Source of the DNA: Physcomitrium patens
Taxonomy: Eukaryota > Streptophyta > Bryopsida > Funariales > Funariaceae
Direction of reading: 5' to 3'
Assembly: GCF_000002425.4 (NCBI RefSeq)
Contig: NC_037273.1
Coordinates: forward strand, 5,268,521 to 5,332,520
Length of the DNA stretch: 64,000 nucleotides
In this document: positions 58,561 to 64,000 of the stretch, piece by piece
Layout of the letters: each line of letters opens with the position of its first letter
Position numbering within the stretch: position 1 is the first letter of the stretch
Made by a program: the position numbers and the translations under genes
Notes under the pieces: model-generated
Told to the model about the DNA's origin: nothing
The model's input: the letters and a program-made list of their open reading frames with translations, nothing else
Databases searched by the model: none

Positions 58561-59745
58561 TTCTAAGTAGTCCTATTAGATACACTAGTTGACTCTTGTT
58601 ATAGTTGTCTAAGGCCATGCCATTTGTCTTTGAGGGACAATAACTATCCTCAATACAATCCTTGGTACCTTTACTGAGGAACCTCATTTTTTTGCTCTAT
58701 CTCATTATCAACTTAGTGAGTTTTGAAACTATAAACCAGCCTTATCTTATTGGTGCTTGAATTTTGAGGTTTTGGATAATCTTCAATCTAATGGCCTTAT
58801 TCCAAAATATAGAAATATAATTCCATTTGTACCAATATTTGTTGTCTTTGTAGTGTCAATGATCCTTGTAAGGCATCAATCTCCATTGATATTGGTTTTT
58901 GTGCCATAGTATTAAATGGTAGCATGTAACTTTGTGCTATAGGTCTTACTCTATAATTTTTGAAATCTATAGCATCGATTGTCTTTGCAATCCAAATTGC
59001 ATCTTCAAATATTTTTGGATCTCTTAGCTCTACCTCTTATTAGATTCTAGGTTTCAAATCTCATAGAAATCAATCTATCATTTTTGCTTTCGAAACATTG
59101 CCAATTTAAAAATATAAAGACTTGAATTAAGAGACATAATCTTGCACCAATCTAGATTGTATAAGTTATATCAATTGATTGTGAGCTATCTTCTCCACAT
59201 TGATGGACCAAAATTGATTCTTAAACTTGGTCTCAAACTTCTCCCAATCACAAAATCCACCTTAAGCTTCATAGCTTTGAACTCGATGTCCCTACCAAAT
59301 GATTGTTACATCTCTCAAATAGCTAGCTACATATATAATTCCTTTAGTGGTATTTGTTTCAAATACTTAGAGGTATTGTTACATGTTGAAGAGTTATTTT
59401 CATACATCTTCTTGTCTTGAAGTGCCAAAGTATTTACTAGGCTTATTCAATTTTATCATAGCAAATGTAGAATCTTTTGTCCTTGAGGCCATTATTTGTC
59501 CTTACAAAGTAATTATTTGGCCTAAGAGGTGTTATATTTGAGCTTCCATCCAAGATTGCTCTATCATATTTTCCATGTTGTAATTTCTTTGTTGGATTCT
59601 ATTATTGTAATGCCTTTTCACTTTTCAATTGATTTTTTAAGAGTAATTCATAGTAGCTTCAATACAGTACTTGGTGTGATCTTAACAATTGATCTTGGAC
59701 TAGATGATGACTATTGATATATTATCAAAAGTAAATAATATAATA
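58560..59745 (-). pseudogene. E4 gag region
   Basis: By position between the protease and the primer site. Frames are broken and no zinc knuckle could be read with confidence. Plus-strand frames of 62-140 codons here are antisense shadows. Confidence 0.5.
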
Positions 59746-59748
59746 CAT

Positions 59749-59761
59749 GCTCTAATATTAA
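59749..59761 (-). other. Primer binding site of E4 (initiator tRNA-Met)
   Basis: On the minus strand the LTR end TTTCA is followed by TTAATATTAGAGC, which differs from TTGGTATCAGAGC only by two G-to-A and one C-to-T changes. Confidence 0.75.
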
Positions 59762-60318
59762 TGAAACATGACCAGTCTATCTCAAGTATTGAAGCTCCTT
59801 CTAATCCATTGTAACATAAAACTTCATCACAAGATAGGTCAAATTGGACCATAACAAAACTAAATAGAATTAAACAAAATGGAACATGGATGACAAAACT
59901 GAGCAAACAGAAATAGAACAAAACATAACTAAACAAGAAGATGTAAAATCAAATTTTACTAAGAGAGAAGGTTTGAAGACATATCTGACCAAATATCTCA
60001 AAAGGCCCTAACCAATCCTATTTATACCTTGTTCTATCACCTGGGACTTTTTAGAATGTTTCTAGATAGTAGATCCTACTTAAATAACGGCTTTAAACTC
60101 CTTCTAGAAGCTTCTATATTGGACCCTATCTAGATAACTATTCTAAGCCTTTTTTGAAGGATTCTATAGTAGGTTCCACTTATATAACCATCCTAAATTC
60201 TTTTTAGAATATTCTATGATGGATCCTATGTTATCTACTAATAAAACTTTAATTCTAGAAATTCCTATGGTTCTAATTATTTATTCCTATATAAATATTT
60301 TATCTATATCCTATTATA

Positions 60319-60657
60319 TAGGATCAAAGAATGAATCTTGTAAATGCAACAAAAAGAGTTTAGGCTTTTCATAGATGACATCCATCAATACTAAGATAAA
60401 AATTAATAAATCCTTATTATAATAGAATCAAGTTCCAAAGAAGATAACATTCTACCTTCTATTCTTGTTTGTAGTTTCTATGTATTTGTGATACTAAAGA
60501 GATAGAGAACCAACAACTAGCAAATTTAACTCAAGAGCTTTTACTTGCTAACTTATTGAACAAGACATTACAATTGTGACAATCTTTAAAATAATATAAT
60601 CAAGTTGAAGATCTTTAAGAACAACATGTCTTTCCTTGAATAGATGGCAAGATATAA
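60319..60657 (+). mobile_element. E3 continuation after E4: post-chromodomain tail
   Basis: Collinear with E2 43118-43455 (AATCTTGTAAATGCAACAAAAAGAG, TAACATTCTACCTTCTAT, GAGAACCAACAACTAGCAAATTTAACTCAAGAGC), including the extra downstream frame. Ends where copy R is inserted, within the GATGGCAAGATA block. Confidence 0.75.
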
Positions 60658-60995
60658 TGTTATTGTATAGCATGGTTTTCTATCTAAGAATACACTAAGT
60701 ATCTAATTGTAGAGAGTTTAGCTTTAATTTATTGGTCAAGTTCCAATAAGTGATATATTTTTATTACATAGCCCAAATAAATACAATAGTATCAAAAGAT
60801 ATTCTATTGATAAATTTCTTTTCTATTTAAGAAGGTTTATATATAAGGCTTTTTAAAGCATCTACGAAAGCTCTATCATCTTTTGTTATACCAAATTATA
60901 ATTAATTAATTACTAATGAATTTAATTTTTTATAAGTTTAAAAAAATTTATAATCTTTTTATAGCTCTATATCACTATTTTTAATAGACACACAT

Positions 60996-61050
<55 letters not shown>

Positions 61051-62247
61051 CTATTTGCTTCCAAAAACCCCTTCACTTTGCATAAAATGTCCAAATTGTT
61101 GAAAAAATCCTTTTGAACTATTTTTCTTCCATAAAAGATTTTTTTTCTTCTAAATTTTAGGAATTCATATCTCTTAATTTAATTCTTCAAATTTTCTCAA
61201 ATTTTTAGATAATATAGGCTTTATTTTTAAGCTTTATTACAAAAAAATGAACTATAAATGTACTACAAATCATCTGGTATCTTAGAAATCCTAGTAGGTA
61301 CTCTAAATCCTAATTTATAAGCACTTGAATACTATTTTCTTCATATCTTAAAAATCCAAATTTTAAATACTACAAAACTTATAAATAAAGTTTAATTATA
61401 TAATAAAACATATTTTTAAAAAAATTTAGCTAAAATCTTATCGAATTGCTTAAGATATAGCTCAAAACACAACCACTAATAAATTGGATCTTTTACTACC
61501 CTTAGATTGCAAGTGCTGACTTCAACTTCTTATAACTTCTTAATTTTAGTATAAAATTCATCAAATAATAAATAAATAGTATATTAAAAAATCTATTTAT
61601 TTCAATCCTTGTTGTCAATCTTTCATTGCTTTTTGTATGCATGCATTATATCCAAAAGAACGATAGAAGGTATATAACCAATATCTTAATTTTGACTATC
61701 TATATTTATTTCATAAAAACTCCAAATCACACAAAATTTACTTCAAAACTATAGCCAAAAACCTAGTTTTTTTTTACTATAGCCTCTTAAGTTTTAATTA
61801 CTTCAAAAATTAATCTTAATTACTAATAAGCCCTCAAATAACCTCCTTGAAGCCTACTAGCTATGCCTTTTAGCCAAAAGTAATAGGAATTTTCATCATC
61901 CATTTCCATTCATCCATATGGATATCTTAACTATTCTTTTTGCTACCAAAATTCCTCTCCAATATTTTTTTTTTAATAAGATTTACATAATATATGTCCT
62001 AAACATCAAATAAAAGAAACAAGATAAGATTTCAAGTATCACTTATATCTAATAAATATGGCTTTAAATATATAAAACTTTTAACAACATAAAATCAATT
62101 TTAATAATAGCTCTTCAAAGTAATAATCTAATCATATTTTGTAATTAACTAAAATCTAATAATGTTGTTCTTATTATATTGTATAGTAAATTATATATTA
62201 AATATTTATATGTATTATTCACATAGTAATCAAACCACAACACAATA
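60658..62247 (-). mobile_element. 1.6-kb LTR-like unit, copy R (inverted relative to copy L)
   Basis: Reverse complement runs from T(G/A)TTGTGTTGTGGTTTGATTACTATGTG to CCATGCTATACAATAACA, matching 45893-47530 along its length. It splits the E3 tail, which resumes at 62248. Contains a CA/TA microsatellite at about 60988-61047. No clear target duplication (TATAA versus AAATA). Confidence 0.6.
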
Positions 62248-62303
62248 AAATATTTGATATCACAATCTTAAAAAAGAGTCTCTATGTTTGATGATTTTAT
62301 TAA
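62248..62303 (+). mobile_element. E3 final fragment
   Basis: TTTGATATCACAATCTTAAA and GTTTGATGATTTTATTAA continue the E3 tail (compare E2 43460-43505). It stops at 62303 at a junction with E6. Confidence 0.6.
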
Positions 62304-63043
62304 TTTGAATGCCTATCATAAAGAATAACCACAATTCAATGTAGGTGACAAGATATGATTACTTTGCTTCAATATCAAGACTACTCATTCTTGTAATAAG
62401 TTGGACTATTATAGGCTTGAATCTTTTTTTATTTGTGAATAAATTAATTTTGTTGCTTATCAATTATATCTATTAAAGTTTATGAAGATCCATCTCGTAT
62501 TTGATGTGTTTCTTCTTAAGCCATATAAGACAGTGAATATCTTGAAAAAAAGACAAATGCCACATACTACCATAGAAATGCATAGTAATTAAGAATTTGA
62601 GGTGGAAAAAATCTTAGATTTGAGACGGTGCCAAAATAGGTTGAAATATTTCATTTATTAGCATGGATGTGATATTATTGAACACACATGAAAGCCAATA
62701 AAGAATCTTATAAATACTATAAAAAAATCTTGTAAATACCATAAAGAAGCTTATAAATGTATTAAAGAAGGTTAAGGCTTTTCATCGATGATATCTATCA
62801 AAATTAAGATGAAGAATAATAAATCTTTGTTATAAAAGAAAAAGATCCAAAAAAGATAGCATTCTACCTTCTAACTTTATTTATAGTTTTTATATATTTG
62901 TGATACTAAGAAGATAGAGAACCAATAATCAACAAATTTAATCCTTAAAAATACCAAGTCCTTCCTCAAATAGATAGCAAGATACAACATGTTTGATATT
63001 ACAATCTTAAAAAAGACTCTTGATGTTTGATGATTTTATTAAA
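62304..63043 (+). mobile_element. E6: fragment with integrase end, chromodomain and tail
   Basis: Restarts inside the integrase C-terminus (matches E2 from about 42737), passes a decayed chromodomain (EFEVEKILDLRRCQNRLKYF) near 62590-62650 and the post-chromodomain tail, and ends at the same GATGATTTTATTAA word that ends E3. It is cut by the E5 LTR at 63044. Confidence 0.75.
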
Positions 63044-63603
63044 TGAATTGGAACTAAATTCTCTTAAGGATTTAAAAACCATTCTAGTTTATAGCAATAT
63101 AAATTCCATCACAAAGTAGCATAAAATGAACTAGAAAAAAATTAAATAGAACTAAATAAAATAGAATATGGAAGAGAAAACTTAGCAAAAAAAAAAAAAA
63201 TAGAACAAAACAGATAATGCAAACCAAATTTTACTAAGAGAAAGGGATTGAAGCCATGCTTGATCAAATATCCCAAATAAAATCAATTAGTTCTATTTAT
63301 ACTTTATATAATGATCTTAGAACTTTCTAAAATATCCTTAATGGTGGCTCCATTAAGATAGTTGTCTTTTTAGAAGATTCTAAAATTGAGCCCCATCTTA
63401 GTAACTGCCATCTTGAGAGATTTTAGAAGTAGGTTCTATGTAGATAACTTCTTTTAGTTTTTCTAAGATGTTTCATGGTAAATCCTATATAGACTACCAA
63501 ATTTGTTTCAATTCTAAAAACTTCTAGAATCTTCTAAAAAACAACTTTAATTACCTATTCTTATGTGTCAATAATACAATTATCTTATCTATGCCCCATT
63601 ACA
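63044..63603 (-). mobile_element. E5: 3' LTR of a second minus-strand element
   Basis: 560 bp, aligns with the E4 LTRs (TGAATTGGAAC start, CCATCACAAAGTAG, GCTTGATCAAATATCCCAAA, CTATTTATACTT, end CCATTACA). Followed by the GATGAGGATTAAT purine-rich tract on the minus strand, as in E4. The element leaves the window on the right. Confidence 0.8.
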
Positions 63604-63611
63604 ATTAATCC

Positions 63612-64000
63612 TCATCTACTAATATAAAACGTTCTTATTTTGTTTCCAATAGTACTTCTAGATTGTTTCTTAATAATAAGTGAGGTTTTGTACAAGTTTT
63701 TATATTGCATTGTGGATGGTATAGCCTTTCCAAAAGATCTTATATTGAAGTTAGGAACATCCATTGCTACAACAAAAGTAGATACTTGTTGATCATTAAT
63801 CACAAATGATGGTGGTGGTAATTGATGCCACTCCAAAAAGTGCCTTGGTTTAGTATGAAACTCCTTGAACTGCAAAACATGGAAGACTAGATAGACTTGA
63901 ATATGTGATGGAAGCTCGAGGTAATATACAACAAAAATCTTCAAAACCATCAAGGAGCTAGCTTATGAAGTTGAGTTGATATAATAAGTAAAAAAATTTG
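63612..64000 (-). pseudogene. E5 polyprotein C-terminus, runs off the window
   Basis: A 113-codon frame includes LELPSHIQVYLVFHVLQFKE, the end of the integrase C-terminal domain conserved in Del/Tekay-like elements (L-P-x-H-x-x-x-x-P-V-F-H-V-S-x-L-K), followed by the tail shared with E4. It is the longest open polyprotein piece of this family here. Confidence 0.78.

Larger units (their letters stand above)
53859..60318 (-). mobile_element. E4: Ty3/gypsy element of a second family, inserted in E3
   Basis: Minus-strand element with 3' LTR 53859-54363 (505 bp) and 5' LTR 59762-60318 (557 bp), which align along their length (start TGAAACAT(A/G)ACC(A/G)GTCTATCTC). Next to the 3' LTR is a purine-rich tract (GGAGTGGGATTAAT on the minus strand). 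Next to the 5' LTR is a tRNA-iMet primer site. Gag, protease, RT and integrase remnants lie between them in order. Flanks TGGAA and TAGGA each differ from TGGGA by one G-to-A change, fitting a 5-bp target duplication. RT carries a 0.8-kb insertion. Confidence 0.85.

Noticed and set aside
58095..59717. Plus-strand ORFs of 62-140 codons
   Set aside because: Antisense to E4 gag and protease; the minus-strand protease block at the same place is the real signal.
60658..62247. Copies L and R as terminal inverted repeats of one 16-kb DNA transposon
   Set aside because: The enclosed DNA is a gypsy element (E3) plus a nested one (E4), R lies inside the E3 tail, and no transposase was seen; two separate LTR-like insertions explain it better.

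Overview
The window looks like a piece of a land-plant nuclear genome, most likely a bryophyte (moss-like) by inference. The evidence is a plant-specific PLATZ zinc-finger gene, a STIG1-type cysteine-repeat secreted protein with a short GT-AG intron, plant promoter words (TATA box, telobox, G-box) and chromodomain Ty3/gypsy elements primed by initiator tRNA-Met. The species cannot be fixed from sequence alone.

Positions 1 to about 27,100 are gene territory with islands of higher GC in AT-rich spacer. Two protein-coding genes are convincing, both on the minus strand: a secreted protein with seven STIG1-like repeats (2272..975, one 98-nt intron) and a PLATZ transcription factor (8597..7833). 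A third, unrecognised multi-exon gene is proposed on the minus strand at about 26605..25689; its intron 2 donor is ambiguous. Other islands (5.2-6.2, 9.9-10.6, 11.5-11.9, 14.3-15.1, 17.5-18.7, 19.1-19.4 and 22.5-23.4 kb) have telobox or G-box motifs, hairpins or short ORFs, but no gene model I can defend. A small inverted-repeat element (MITE-like) at 4861..5058 has a half copy at 27080..27204, just upstream of the third gene.

From about 27.1 kb to the right edge the DNA is extremely AT-rich and is a nest of decayed LTR retrotransposons. One chromovirus family lies on the plus strand: E0, an LTR remnant at about 30.72-31.10 kb; E1, 32.61-37.07; E1b, 37.07-37.87; E2, 37.87-43.62; E3, 47.53-62.30, interrupted three times; and E6, a fragment at 62.30-63.04. 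A second Ty3/gypsy family lies on the minus strand: E4, 53859..60318, inserted into the chromodomain of E3; and E5, starting at 63044 and leaving the window. Further LTR-like insertions without coding sequence are at about 30.16-30.69, 43.62-45.75 (partial copy near 32.1-32.6), 45.89-47.53 and its inverted partner 60.66-62.25, 50.54-51.91, and 56.96-57.75.

Every pol gene is broken. Most losses I could interpret (protease DSG, RT YxDD, zinc-knuckle residues, both primer binding sites, many stops) are explained by C-to-T or G-to-A changes, as expected from deamination of methylated cytosine. No CRISPR, rRNA or tRNA gene was seen.
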